A stretch of DNA of 64,000 nt from Chthonomonas sp. UBA6659 (GTDB lineage: Bacteria > Armatimonadota > Fimbriimonadia > Fimbriimonadales > Fimbriimonadaceae): positions 1-64,000 of the forward strand of contig DKKT01000091.1 of NCBI GenBank assembly GCA_002455425.1, given 5' to 3'. Numbering within the stretch: position 1 is the stretch's first letter; every line of letters begins with the position of its first letter. Below are positions 16,325 to 24,871 of the stretch, one piece after another. The notes beneath the pieces are model-generated. The model searched no databases. It was not told where the DNA came from and was given only the letters and a program-made list of their open reading frames with translations. The position numbers and the translations under genes were made by a program.

Positions 16325-19300
16325 CTAGTTGTCGCCGACGAGGCCGAAGTTCTGGATCAGGATGTCGAAGTCATCGGAATCGACGCCGTTGACACCGTCG
16401 AAGTCGCCGAGTGGCCCCGATCCCCCAAAGCCGGCCGCGAGGATATCGAAGTCGTCCGAATCCACCCGGTTGTCGCCGTTGGCATCGCCGTTGAACAGAG
16501 AGTACACGAGACCGCCGGCTCCGAACGGCGTGATCAGCACGTTCGAGAGACGTTGACGAAGCCACGAGGGCCCGCGTGCGGCGACATCGTAGGTGCCCTC
16601 GAGATGGACCGAAACTGAGAACGGTTGGGGGCCGCCACCCACGACTTGGACCGGGACCGTTCCTGCCAGCGTGGTCGTTCCGGGCAGATAGAACTCCAGC
16701 GTGACCTCCTTGGCTACGTTGGTCGGGATGAATCCACGGAGCTCGATGGTTCCGGACAGCGGTACGAGGACGTTGACGGGGATTTTCCACATCCCTCGTC
16801 CGAACGTCGCCGCGATGAGTTCGTCACCGGCCAGGGCGAGGTCGTTGACTTGGGTGTTGGGCAGACCCAGCGGTGCTGTCGCGTTGTACCAGTGGAGGCC
16901 CGCATCACTCGTCACGAAGACTCCGACGTCGGTGGCCGCATACCATCTCGCGACTCCGTCGCCTCCGCGACTCCTTTCGAGGTCATTGACGGGGACGTCG
17001 GGCAAAGCGGTCGATCCCGAACCGCTCCGGTTCTCCCAGACCCGAACCGGCGCATGGATGTTATCGCAGTACCAGACGTGGCCGGTGCCGGTCCCGCTCA
17101 CGCTGACCACGACCTTACCGGACGCATACCATGAGATTTCGGACACGGAGGTGATGGCCCGATTGGGGAGTCCCGGTGATCCGGTGTCGACCCGGGTCCA
17201 GGTCGGGCCGGGGGCGAGTGCCAGCCAGAGCTCGCCGTCGGACGAACCGGTGTACGTGTTCCAGAAAGGCCCGACCGTGAAAATCGTGAGGATCGACCCG
17301 TTCGACGAGAGCTTTTGACCTCCAACACGGGGCGTCCATCCGAGGACATCTGCGTAATGCCAGAGGTAGTTCGTACCCGCGAGCACGGTGGAGTAGCCTA
17401 CTTCAATCGGGGCGATGAAGGAGACTTGGTCGCTGCCATAGGGGGGCGTGATGTTGGTTTGCGTGAGCCAGCTGTCCGTGGTTTGAAAGATGTTCAGGAA
17501 CTGCGCAGTCGCGTACTGCCGGGTCGGGTCATCGCTCCTCACGCCGCAGAACCCTCCGTCCCCTCCTCCTACATTCGACCATGTCGCGAGGTTCGGGAGT
17601 GTCGTTCTTGGTGTGGCATTGTCCTGCGTTCCGCCCATGAGGATGTCGTAACCAGCGGGGATCTGTCCAGCCCGATAGAACTGCACGGCCCCGAGCGAGC
17701 TGTTGTGATGGGTGAAGCTCGCCACGAAGCCGGTCGGGTCGAGCTGAAGTCGGACGACACCGCCGTCGCCCCCGACGACAGCCTGATCCGCGAAACTAGG
17801 GTGAATGGCGATCGCGTGCTGATCGTTGTGGATTTTGGCCACGCCGGTGTAGGTGGGGCCCCCGATCGATACCCAGTTCAGTCCCCCGTTGGGCGACACG
17901 ACGAGGTCGATCAGGCCCACGTAGATGAGGTCTTGCCCGTTGTGGACGGTGGTTTCGATGAAGAAGTCGTAGTATCCCTGTGACCAGTTGTAGGTGAAGC
18001 CGACGTTTGCGTCGCCTCCGGGAAATCCGAGGCTGATGTCCGACCAGGAGCTCCCGGCGTTCGTGCTCTTGAAGATCTTCTGAGCCGAAGGACAGAGTAA
18101 GTAGACGGTCGACCCATTCAGTTTGGAAGCCGCGATGGAGACGCCCTGCTGGTTGCCAGAGACGGGTGAGGGGAGCGACACCCAGCTTGCGCCGCCGTTC
18201 GAGGAGCGGAAGAGCCGGCAGCCACTGTTGTCACCCCCGGCGGCGTAGATGTAGCGGTTCGAGCCGGAGTACGGAACCCCGACCGAGAGGTCGCTCCACG
18301 AAGCGAACGTGCTGATGCTCACGTTCCAGGTGTTGCCCCCGTTGGTTGAGCGCCAGACCTGGCCGTTGCCGGCAGCGCCTCGCCCTTGCGTCGCGATCAC
18401 GGTGTTGGGATTGTTGGGGTCGAGCAAGATCTTGTTGATGGCTCGGGCTCCCAGTTGGGTCCGGCCTTGGTTGACCCAGGTCACGCCACCGTCGGTGCTC
18501 TTCATGATCCCCATGCAGTACGGCCGACTTCCGGGGTAATCGCCGGTTCCGACGTAGACCGTGTTGGGATCCGTCGGGTGCACCGCGACCGCACTCGCGG
18601 CCATGACCTCCCATTGATCGCCAAGGGCTTGCCATGTGGCCCCGTCGTTGGTGGTCTTGAAGACTCCGCCTTGGGCGCCGGTTGCGTACCAGGTGCTCGG
18701 GGTGGTGGGGCTGATCGCGATCCCGTTGATCCGGCCACTCACGGGTCCAACGCCGAAGTAGGTTTGGTAAGGGACTCCGAGATTGTTGGGACCAAGGTAG
18801 GTCCAAGCCGGACCGAGCCCGGTCGGACCGGGTTGCCCGGCACCCCAGGTCGGCATACGGTCACGATGGATGCCCGCTTCGTTCCACTTCTTCCAATCGA
18901 GTTGGTCGAACGGATACGCCCGCTGCTCAAGATAGAAGAGGTAGGACTCCAGGTAGTCGAGCCCTGGGTACTCGTGCCGAGGTCCGCTTCCGAGCTCTTG
19001 GGGTTTTGCCCCCGGCGTCAACTCTTCGAACACCTCGTACTTGCGTTTGTAGCGCTCGATCTGTGTCTTCAGCACCGAGACTTTTCGGACTTCGAGCAGG
19101 TTTGTGGGGAGGACTGGGGCAACCGGCTTCACGCTGGCCACCGACCGGTGTTTCCGTAGGCTTTCGATGGACTGTGCGACATCGCCCGAGAGCTCGACTC
19201 GGAAGGCACCGCCCTCTTGGCCCATGACTCGTCCCATCTCGCCGAGCACCCGGGCCACCTGTGCGCGGGTCTCGTTCGCGCCTTTGAGGTCGACCAGCAC

Positions 19301-19366
19301 GTCCACGCTCTTGGCGTGAGCGGCCACCGTCAGGCAAGCCAGGCATCCCAGAAGCATCGATCGCAT
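16325..19366 (-). CDS. Secreted BNR/VPS10-like beta-propeller with dockerin-like C-terminus (paralogue A)
   Basis: 1,013 residues, aligned end to end with the gene that follows it. It has a signal peptide (MRSMLLGCLACLTVAAHA), then the same VDVLVDLKGANETRAQVARV domain, the propeller with KTTNDGATW, KSTDGGVTW, RSTNGGNTW and RSSNGGASW Asp-boxes, a YDVAARGPSWLRQRLSNV beta domain, and the calcium-loop pair ending in DSDDFDILIQNF. The start at 19366 follows GGAGGG by 5-6 bases. A longer frame upstream would displace the signal peptide and was rejected. The promoter at 19406-19434 probably drives both copies, 98 bases apart. The tandem copy and length suggest duplication followed by divergence. Confidence 0.85.
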   Translation of the reverse strand: MRSMLLGCLACLTVAAHAKSVDVLVDLKGANETRAQVARVLGEMGRVMGQEGGAFRVELSGDVAQSIESLRKHRSVASVKPVAPVLPTNLLEVRKVSVLKTQIERYKRKYEVFEELTPGAKPQELGSGPRHEYPGLDYLESYLFYLEQRAYPFDQLDWKKWNEAGIHRDRMPTWGAGQPGPTGLGPAWTYLGPNNLGVPYQTYFGVGPVSGRINGIAISPTTPSTWYATGAQGGVFKTTNDGATWQALGDQWEVMAASAVAVHPTDPNTVYVGTGDYPGSRPYCMGIMKSTDGGVTWVNQGRTQLGARAINKILLDPNNPNTVIATQGRGAAGNGQVWRSTNGGNTWNVSISTFASWSDLSVGVPYSGSNRYIYAAGGDNSGCRLFRSSNGGASWVSLPSPVSGNQQGVSIAASKLNGSTVYLLCPSAQKIFKSTNAGSSWSDISLGFPGGDANVGFTYNWSQGYYDFFIETTVHNGQDLIYVGLIDLVVSPNGGLNWVSIGGPTYTGVAKIHNDQHAIAIHPSFADQAVVGGDGGVVRLQLDPTGFVASFTHHNSSLGAVQFYRAGQIPAGYDILMGGTQDNATPRTTLPNLATWSNVGGGDGGFCGVRSDDPTRQYATAQFLNIFQTTDSWLTQTNITPPYGSDQVSFIAPIEVGYSTVLAGTNYLWHYADVLGWTPRVGGQKLSSNGSILTIFTVGPFWNTYTGSSDGELWLALAPGPTWTRVDTGSPGLPNRAITSVSEISWYASGKVVVSVSGTGTGHVWYCDNIHAPVRVWENRSGSGSTALPDVPVNDLERSRGGDGVARWYAATDVGVFVTSDAGLHWYNATAPLGLPNTQVNDLALAGDELIAATFGRGMWKIPVNVLVPLSGTIELRGFIPTNVAKEVTLEFYLPGTTTLAGTVPVQVVGGGPQPFSVSVHLEGTYDVAARGPSWLRQRLSNVLITPFGAGGLVYSLFNGDANGDNRVDSDDFDILAAGFGGSGPLGDFDGVNGVDSDDFDILIQNFGLVGDN

Positions 19367-19405
19367 TCCAACCCTCCGCGGCGCGATTTCGCCACCACAC
19401 ATAAA

Positions 19406-19434
19406 GTGATAGCACAATTTGTGTTCAGATCCAA
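19406..19434 (-). promoter_or_regulatory. Promoter of the propeller gene pair
   Basis: Read on the minus strand, TTGGAT (19434-19429), a 17-base spacer and TATCAC (19411-19406) form a sigma70-like promoter about 40 bases before the start codon. It is embedded in a pair of direct repeats. Confidence 0.5.
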
Positions 19435-19443
19435 GCACAATTT
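19411..19443 (-). repeat. Pair of 10-bp direct repeats around the propeller promoter
   Basis: AAATTGTGCT (minus strand) occurs twice, at 19411-19420 and 19434-19443, 23 bases apart. One copy lies in the spacer next to the -10 box and the other just upstream of the -35 box. The arrangement fits two binding sites on nearly the same helix face for a regulator. Confidence 0.5.
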
Positions 19444-19530
19444 CGCGGTGAACGCCGAGAATGGACAGCGTCACGTCGACCAATCGATCCCACCGTGGCT
19501 CGCTGGCACACTCGACCGCAGCGGATTAGG

Positions 19531-20367
19531 TCAGAACCGAAGCTCGTGGAAGGCGAGCGCGTAGGTGGCTGCGTTCAGGTACCGCAGTTCGAACGCGGCG
19601 GGGTTCGGAACGGTGGACCAGGTCGTCGCGACGTCGGGCCCCTGGCTTGCCCAGCAATAGCCCGAAAAGCCCCCGAATGAGGGCACGAGCGCCTGGTAAC
19701 TCCCAACCCCGGGAAACACGGAGCCGAACGCGTTCCGAATCGCTTCGAGCGAATACGGACAGAACACGAGGTTGTCGGCTTGGCTCACGAGAAATCCGTC
19801 CGAGCTGAGGAGTCGCCGGCAGTCCTGATAGAAGCCCTCGGTGAACAGCATTTCGCTCAGGCCCCCTTCTTCGTCCTCGTACACGTCGGTGCAATCGACG
19901 ACGATCAGGTCGTAGGGCTCCCGATCCGCCTGGACGAACGCGAAAGCGTCGCCGATATGCAGATCGACCCGGGGGTCGCCGAACGCGCCGTTCGAGAGGT
20001 TGGGCAAGTGCGTACGACACGCATCGATGACGCCGACATCGATCTCGACGATGTCGACGTGCTCGATCGAAGCATGCCGACAGATCTCTCTCAGAACACC
20101 CCCATCGCCGCCCCCGACGACAAGGGCGCGTCGTGGCCTCGGGACGTTGAGGAGCGGAATCTGGACGAGGGCCTCGTGGTAGGCCCGTTCGTCGAACTCG
20201 GTGAGCTGGATATGGCCATCGAGCAGAAGCATCCGGCCGAAGACCTCGGTATCGAGGATCGTGATCTGTTGGAACTCGGTCTGCGACTCGTGGATAACCG
20301 CACGGACGCCGACTCGAGTCGAGAGCTTGTCGCTTCGAATCGGGTACTCGAAAAACGGTTCTGCCAC
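19531..20367 (-). CDS. speE: Spermidine synthase (polyamine aminopropyltransferase)
   Basis: 278 residues. It transfers an aminopropyl group from decarboxylated S-adenosylmethionine to putrescine. The start GTG at 20367 lies 3 bases after the ftsZ stop codon. The family motifs are all present: FGRMLLLDGHIQLTEFDERAYHE, VVGGGDGGVLREI for the nucleotide loop, VDIVEID, DLIVVDCTD with the catalytic Asp, and the FTEGFYQDCRRLL segment. The C-terminal half shows the usual FSGYCWASQG. There is no speD neighbour. Its position as the last gene of the division operon is unusual, but the spacing leaves little doubt of co-transcription. Confidence 0.93.
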   Translation of the reverse strand: MAEPFFEYPIRSDKLSTRVGVRAVIHESQTEFQQITILDTEVFGRMLLLDGHIQLTEFDERAYHEALVQIPLLNVPRPRRALVVGGGDGGVLREICRHASIEHVDIVEIDVGVIDACRTHLPNLSNGAFGDPRVDLHIGDAFAFVQADREPYDLIVVDCTDVYEDEEGGLSEMLFTEGFYQDCRRLLSSDGFLVSQADNLVFCPYSLEAIRNAFGSVFPGVGSYQALVPSFGGFSGYCWASQGPDVATTWSTVPNPAAFELRYLNAATYALAFHELRF

Positions 20368-20370
20368 CGC

Positions 20371-21681
20371 TTACTTCTTGTTCTTGTGCTCGCGAATGAA
20401 GGCCGGCACGTCGATATCCTCGTCGATCACCTTCGCGGGATCCGGCGGCGTTTCGCGGCGCTGAGCGGCGGCGCGATCCCAAATCTCCTTCGGCGACACA
20501 CGCTGGTAGCTCGCAGCTTCCTGCTGGCTCGGAGTCGGGCCCACGGCCGGGGTTGTCTCCTTGATCGGCGTTGCCGTCGACGCGGTCGTCGTCGTGGTTG
20601 CGCCGGAAGCTGGAGCGGTCGGCGTGGGTGGCGTCTCCCGGACGGGAGCCTGGGTCACGGCCTTCGCCGGCTCGAAAATCGGTTCGCCGAAGATCGCGGA
20701 CGCCGCCGTCTGACCCTCGAGCGAATCGGGGTTGAAGCCTGTCGCGAGAACGGTGATCCGAACCGCCCGATCCATCTCGGGGTCCACGACGAGTCCGAAG
20801 AAGATGTTCGCCTCTTCCGAGTCGCACAGGCTCTGGATGTACTCCAGGGCCTCGGTCGCTTCGGTGAGGGTGAGGTCCTCGTTCGACGTGATGTTGACGA
20901 GGAGTCCGCGCGCGCCGTGAATCGTCTGTTCGAGGAGCGGGCTGCTGATCGCGGATTGGGCTGCCTGAAGCGCGCGCTGATCACCGACGCCGTAGCCGAT
21001 CCCCATCAGGGCGGGGCCGGCGTTCGCCATGACGGCGCGGACATCGGCGAAGTCGACGTTGATCTGGCCAGGGATTGTGATGATGTCACTGATGCCCTGT
21101 ACGCCTTGACGCAGGACGTCGTCGGCGACGCGGAAAGCGTCGGTGAGCGTCGTCCGCTTCTCGACGACCGCCATCAACTTGTCGTTCGGAATCGTGATCA
21201 TGGTGTCGACGCGGCCGATGAGCGCACTGACTCCGTTTTCGGCGAGTTTTCGGCGCTTGGGACCCTCGAACGCGAACGGCCTTGTCACGACGGCGATGGT
21301 CAGCGCCCCGATCTCCCGGGCGAGGTCCGCCACGACCGGGGCCGCGCCAGTACCGGTGCCACCGCCCATTCCAGCGGTGATAAAGACCATATCTGATCCT
21401 TCAAGGGCTTTACGGATCTCGTTCTTGCTCTCCTCGGCGGCGGCTTTTCCGACTTCGGGATCACCGCCGGCTCCGAGCCCGCGAGTCAGGTTGCCGCCGA
21501 GCGGCACTTTCCGGGGTGCGTTGCTGCGGTCGAGCACTTGGACGTCGGTGTTCATCGCAATGAACTCGACCCCCTTGATGCCGGCTTCGATCATTCGATT
21601 GACCGCGTTGGATCCTCCCCCCCCGACTCCGATGACCTTGATGACTGCGCCAGTACCGGTACTCAATTCGTTTACCCTCAT
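20371..21681 (-). CDS. ftsZ: Cell division GTPase FtsZ
   Basis: 436 residues. FtsZ polymerises at mid-cell into the ring that organises division. The tubulin signature GGGTGTG is at 106-112, preceded by the N-terminal loop VGGGGSNAVNRM and followed by the T7 loop INVDFADVRAVM that completes the GTPase site of the next subunit. A Pro/Thr/Ala-rich linker (about 320-400) leads to the conserved tail DIDVPAFIREHKNKK, the peptide that binds FtsA. I chose ATG 21681, 8 bases after ftsA. A GTG at 21732 would add 17 residues inside ftsA and is not needed. Confidence 0.96.
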   Translation of the reverse strand: MRVNELSTGTGAVIKVIGVGGGGSNAVNRMIEAGIKGVEFIAMNTDVQVLDRSNAPRKVPLGGNLTRGLGAGGDPEVGKAAAEESKNEIRKALEGSDMVFITAGMGGGTGTGAAPVVADLAREIGALTIAVVTRPFAFEGPKRRKLAENGVSALIGRVDTMITIPNDKLMAVVEKRTTLTDAFRVADDVLRQGVQGISDIITIPGQINVDFADVRAVMANAGPALMGIGYGVGDQRALQAAQSAISSPLLEQTIHGARGLLVNITSNEDLTLTEATEALEYIQSLCDSEEANIFFGLVVDPEMDRAVRITVLATGFNPDSLEGQTAASAIFGEPIFEPAKAVTQAPVRETPPTPTAPASGATTTTTASTATPIKETTPAVGPTPSQQEAASYQRVSPKEIWDRAAAQRRETPPDPAKVIDEDIDVPAFIREHKNKK

Positions 21682-21689
21682 CGTTTTGT

Positions 21690-22913
21690 TCAAGCTTTGC
21701 CGCTGAAGAGCGTTCTGATCCGTTCCTTCCAACTTCCACTCGTAACGGCAGGAGCAATCTCCTCGTCGTCGTCCTGCAGCGCGTATCTCGCCAGGCCGGC
21801 GGCCGTCGCCATCGTCGGCGGGGAGGCGACGTCGGCGAAGGCCCCGCCCACGAGTGGGCGCAGTTGCCGCGACTTCATCGGCCCGAAGACACTGTCGAAA
21901 AGGGTGGTCGTCGCCGGCAGAAGACTCGTTCCCCCGGTGATGAGCACGCCTTCGTTCAAGGCTTCGTCGTAGCCGCCCTCGACGATGAGGCGTTGCGCGA
22001 TCGTCGCGATCTCGCGCATGCGGCTCTCGATGATCTCGGAGAGTACCTTACGTTGAAGCGGACGAGCCGAGGTTTGACCGACTTGGAGCACATCCACGCT
22101 TTCGTCGTCATCGATTCCGGCGGCCCACGCCGTCCCCGCCTCGAGTTTCAGTCGCTCCGCCTCTTCGAACGTCGTTTTGAGCAACTTTTGGAGGTCACTC
22201 GTGATCAAATTGCCACCCACGGGGTAGCTCACGCTGTAGGCGATCGCCCCATCGAGGAACACGGCCATGTCGGTGACGCCCGCGCCGATGTCGAGGACAC
22301 AACAGCCGCCTTCGACATTGGCTTGGCTCGCGACGGCGAGCCCAGATGCCACGGGTGAGGCGACCATCTGCCCGACTTTGTAGCCTGCGCTCGCCACCGC
22401 TTCCTCCACGTGACGGACATGCTCCGCGAGGCCGGTGACGATGTGGGTCATCACTTCGAGGTTGTCGCCATGCATGCCGATCGGCCGGTGGATCCCCCGC
22501 TGCCCGTCGATCCGGAATTCGCGTGGAATCGCCTGGACGATTTCGCGGCCGGCCGGCGGCATCGTTTGGCGGCTGTGCTTGATCACTTGCAGCACGTCCT
22601 CCCGACCGATCGGCCGCGTGCGCGGGAAGATCGGAACGAGACCCTGGCCGATCTGCGTTTCAAGGTGGGAGCCGCTGATGCTGACAACGAGCTCGTCGGG
22701 CTCCGTGCCCGTCATCTGGGCCGTCTTCCGCACGGCGGCGTCGATCGCGCTCGCGGTCTCGCCAACGTCGACGATCACGCCCCGATAGAGCCCCTGACAT
22801 GCGATCGAGGCGCCTCCTCGGACGTCGAGGCGTCCCTCCTCGCGTCCCCCAACTGCCAGACAAGCCACCTTGCTCGTCCCGAGATCCAGTGCAAAAACCG
22901 TCCGTTCCTTCAT
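21690..22913 (-). CDS. ftsA: Cell division protein FtsA
   Basis: 407 residues of the actin-like ATPase family, which anchors FtsZ to the membrane. The phosphate loops are FALDLGTSKVACLA near residue 8 and CCVLDIGAGVTDMAVF around 205, with GVLITGGTSLLP near 320. The 1C subdomain lies between the first two. The C-terminal SWKERIRTLFSGKA is an amphipathic helix suited to membrane binding. The start ATG overlaps the upstream DUF1290 gene by four bases (ATGA), so translation is coupled. Length and order next to ftsZ are normal. Confidence 0.95.
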   Translation of the reverse strand: MKERTVFALDLGTSKVACLAVGGREEGRLDVRGGASIACQGLYRGVIVDVGETASAIDAAVRKTAQMTGTEPDELVVSISGSHLETQIGQGLVPIFPRTRPIGREDVLQVIKHSRQTMPPAGREIVQAIPREFRIDGQRGIHRPIGMHGDNLEVMTHIVTGLAEHVRHVEEAVASAGYKVGQMVASPVASGLAVASQANVEGGCCVLDIGAGVTDMAVFLDGAIAYSVSYPVGGNLITSDLQKLLKTTFEEAERLKLEAGTAWAAGIDDDESVDVLQVGQTSARPLQRKVLSEIIESRMREIATIAQRLIVEGGYDEALNEGVLITGGTSLLPATTTLFDSVFGPMKSRQLRPLVGGAFADVASPPTMATAAGLARYALQDDDEEIAPAVTSGSWKERIRTLFSGKA

Positions 22914-23323
22914 GTTGCCTTGACCCCCTGCTGGGACTGCTGCTGGGCCTGTTGCGCCTGCTCACGCCGCTTTTGGCGAGCATCTTGCCACTTTGTCAGG
23001 AGGAACCTTCTTATAAGACTCAGGTTCGTGAAGATTCGACTCCCGAAAATGAGTGCACACACCAAAAACAGGTTGATGCCGATCTTATCGCCCAGCCATG
23101 CGAGGAAGAAGGCGATGACGATGTTCGAAATGAAGCCTGTGATAAAGATATCGGCGTGAAACTTGGACTCAAGGTTACTTCGGAGTCCCCCGCAGATGGT
23201 GTCGATGCCGGCCAAGCTCGCGACCGCGATGTATGTCGCCCATTCCCGACTCATGGGGACGTTCATGACCAAGGTTCCGAGCAGAATGCCAACCAGCAAA
23301 GCCAGGAAGGGGATCAGGATCAC
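22910..23323 (-). CDS. Small basic membrane protein (DUF1290)
   Basis: 137 residues. Three or four hydrophobic segments (LIPFLALLVGILLGTLVM, YIAVASLAGIDTICGGLRS, ITGFISNIVIAFFLAWLG, INLFLVCALIFGSRIF) match the small basic protein family encoded with ftsA/ftsZ in Gram-positive and several other phyla (YlxX/Sbp in Bacillus). The Gln-rich tail (about 118-133) is an extension that I have not seen described. It overlaps its upstream partner DUF881 and downstream ftsA by 4 bases each. Function is not established, and a division or wall role is implied by context. Confidence 0.85.
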   Translation of the reverse strand: MILIPFLALLVGILLGTLVMNVPMSREWATYIAVASLAGIDTICGGLRSNLESKFHADIFITGFISNIVIAFFLAWLGDKIGINLFLVCALIFGSRIFTNLSLIRRFLLTKWQDARQKRREQAQQAQQQSQQGVKAT

Positions 23324-24138
23324 TTCGCGTCCTTACCCTTGCTCTTGGCTTCCTCGGGCAGCTTGGCCCATCGGCGAGTTTGGGGTCCCGAGTAGGCGGG
23401 CAGCTTCATCAGTTTGGCCGGTTCGACCGAAGCCATGGCGTCGTCCACCTGACGGAGCTCTTCCAGCGCGTTGCCGCGCATGTTCATGGCCCCAAGGAGG
23501 GTCTTTGGGTCGCCGATCGCTTCGATCGTGATCGGCGGGGCAACGGGTTGGTCGTTGACGTGGATGACGGTGCCGACACATCGGATGCTGGTGCGGGACA
23601 CGACCCGATTGCCGTTGATCGCGATCGCTTCGGCACCGGCGTTCCACAGTTCGTTCACCGTCCTGAGCACGTCGTAATCGTGGATGATCTCGGCTTCCGG
23701 GTCCATGTTATGGAGCGAGGGAGCGTCGATCTTCGCTCGCGGACGGTCGCGGAGGGTCACGAGAATGCCAGGTCCGACGACTTCGGTCAAGCCCGCCATC
23801 ACGTTCGTGTCTTGGAGGTTCGCGTTGAGAAGTTCCGTCTCTTTGTTTCCTTGAGACATGGCGTTCTCAAGGTCGGTCTTCTTCTTCTGGAGGTCCTCGA
23901 CCGTCTGCTGAAGGCTGCGGACGCGTTGCTGGAGCTTCTCGTTCTCGGCGGCGACGCCGGCCGTACCGGTGCCGGCAAGAAGGCGCTGTCGCTGGTCGGG
24001 GTCAAGCGCCGAAAAGCGGTCTTCTCGCCGCTGTTCGGTGATCCAAGCCATCGCGATCAGGACGCCGAGGACCGCCATCATCGCGCTCAGCGAGAGGACG
24101 ATGCCGGTATTGGACGAACGAAGAGCAAACGGATTCAT
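23320..24138 (-). CDS. DUF881 family membrane protein (YlxW-like)
   Basis: 272 residues. An N-terminal membrane anchor (IVLSLSAMMAVLGVLIAMAW) is followed by a coiled coil from about 60 to 105 (ENEKLQQRVRSLQQTVEDLQKKK). The DUF881 domain follows, with GPGILVTLRDRP, IIHDYDVLRTVNELWNAGAEAIAINGNRV and SIRCVGTVIHVN motifs. The family is linked to division clusters and usually precedes the DUF1290 gene, as here. It probably faces the periplasm and takes part in wall assembly. That function is inference. It lies 4 bases after ftsQ. Confidence 0.87.
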   Translation of the reverse strand: MNPFALRSSNTGIVLSLSAMMAVLGVLIAMAWITEQRREDRFSALDPDQRQRLLAGTGTAGVAAENEKLQQRVRSLQQTVEDLQKKKTDLENAMSQGNKETELLNANLQDTNVMAGLTEVVGPGILVTLRDRPRAKIDAPSLHNMDPEAEIIHDYDVLRTVNELWNAGAEAIAINGNRVVSRTSIRCVGTVIHVNDQPVAPPITIEAIGDPKTLLGAMNMRGNALEELRQVDDAMASVEPAKLMKLPAYSGPQTRRWAKLPEEAKSKGKDAK

Positions 24139-24142
24139 CGGT

Positions 24143-24871
24143 TTAGGGGACCGGGAGCGGCACGACCACGGGGTTCTCCGGCGCCGTCAAATCGATCTGC
24201 CGAACCCTCGACGGCAAGTCAGGACGGCTGCCCAAAATCTCGGTGAGCTTCTTCAGCTTCGAGTCGAGCGCGTCAGAGGAGCCCAGGATGATCCGGCCCT
24301 TGCGATCCACCCGTAAGGATATCACTCCGGTCGGCCCAACCTCTACAATCCATGCCGATTTGGGAAAGGTTTCTCGTAAATCCCGGCAGAGTTCGGCGAT
24401 CGGGGCCGCTTCCCATGCCCCGACGAGCGTCCCGTTGAGGGTGAGGGCGGAGTCGGGCAAGACGACCGTCGGTACCGTGCCGGCTGTCGAGCCGCGGTAG
24501 ATGGCGCCGTCGGGCGCGAGGAGGAGGCCTGATTGGGCGATCCGAGCCACGGCGCGACGGCCTTCGATCCGGAGTACGGCGCGGCCAAACAGGTTCTGGC
24601 TGTAGCTGGCGCGGTCGACGCCATCGCCGGCTTGGATCTCGGTTTCGATCACCTTGCCGCGCACCTGACTCCAAGGGACGTTCGAGACCGACTCGAACGT
24701 ACGCCGGATTCTGCCCTCATCGAAGCCGGAGGCCCCGACGACCCGAACGCTGGTCAGGGCCGTGAGGCGGCTGAAAAACAGCCCTGTCGCCACGTTCAGG
24801 ATCACTGCCCCCCAGAGAATCGGCACCCACGGGATCGGGCTCCGCCTCGCGCGCTTCTTGCGAGCCGTCAA
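24143..24871 (-). CDS. ftsQ: Cell division protein FtsQ/DivIB-like
   Basis: 242 residues from the TTG at 24871, whose TTGA overlaps the stop codon of murC-ddl. A GGCAGGG stretch before it supports this start, while an ATG at 24925 would give a 58-base overlap. A basic N-terminus (TARKKRARR) and a single membrane span (VPILWGAVILNVATGLFF) are followed by a POTRA domain (LTSVRVVGASGFDEGRIRRTFESV) and the FtsQ-type beta region. Sequence identity to model FtsQ is low, as usual. Position between murC-ddl and the ftsA-ftsZ pair makes the assignment fairly secure. Confidence 0.85.
   Translation of the reverse strand: MTARKKRARRSPIPWVPILWGAVILNVATGLFFSRLTALTSVRVVGASGFDEGRIRRTFESVSNVPWSQVRGKVIETEIQAGDGVDRASYSQNLFGRAVLRIEGRRAVARIAQSGLLLAPDGAIYRGSTAGTVPTVVLPDSALTLNGTLVGAWEAAPIAELCRDLRETFPKSAWIVEVGPTGVISLRVDRKGRIILGSSDALDSKLKKLTEILGSRPDLPSRVRQIDLTAPENPVVVPLPVP

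Noticed and set aside
19526..20827. A 433-codon minus-strand frame across speE and ftsZ
   Set aside because: It overlaps both conserved genes in another frame and has no recognisable domain.
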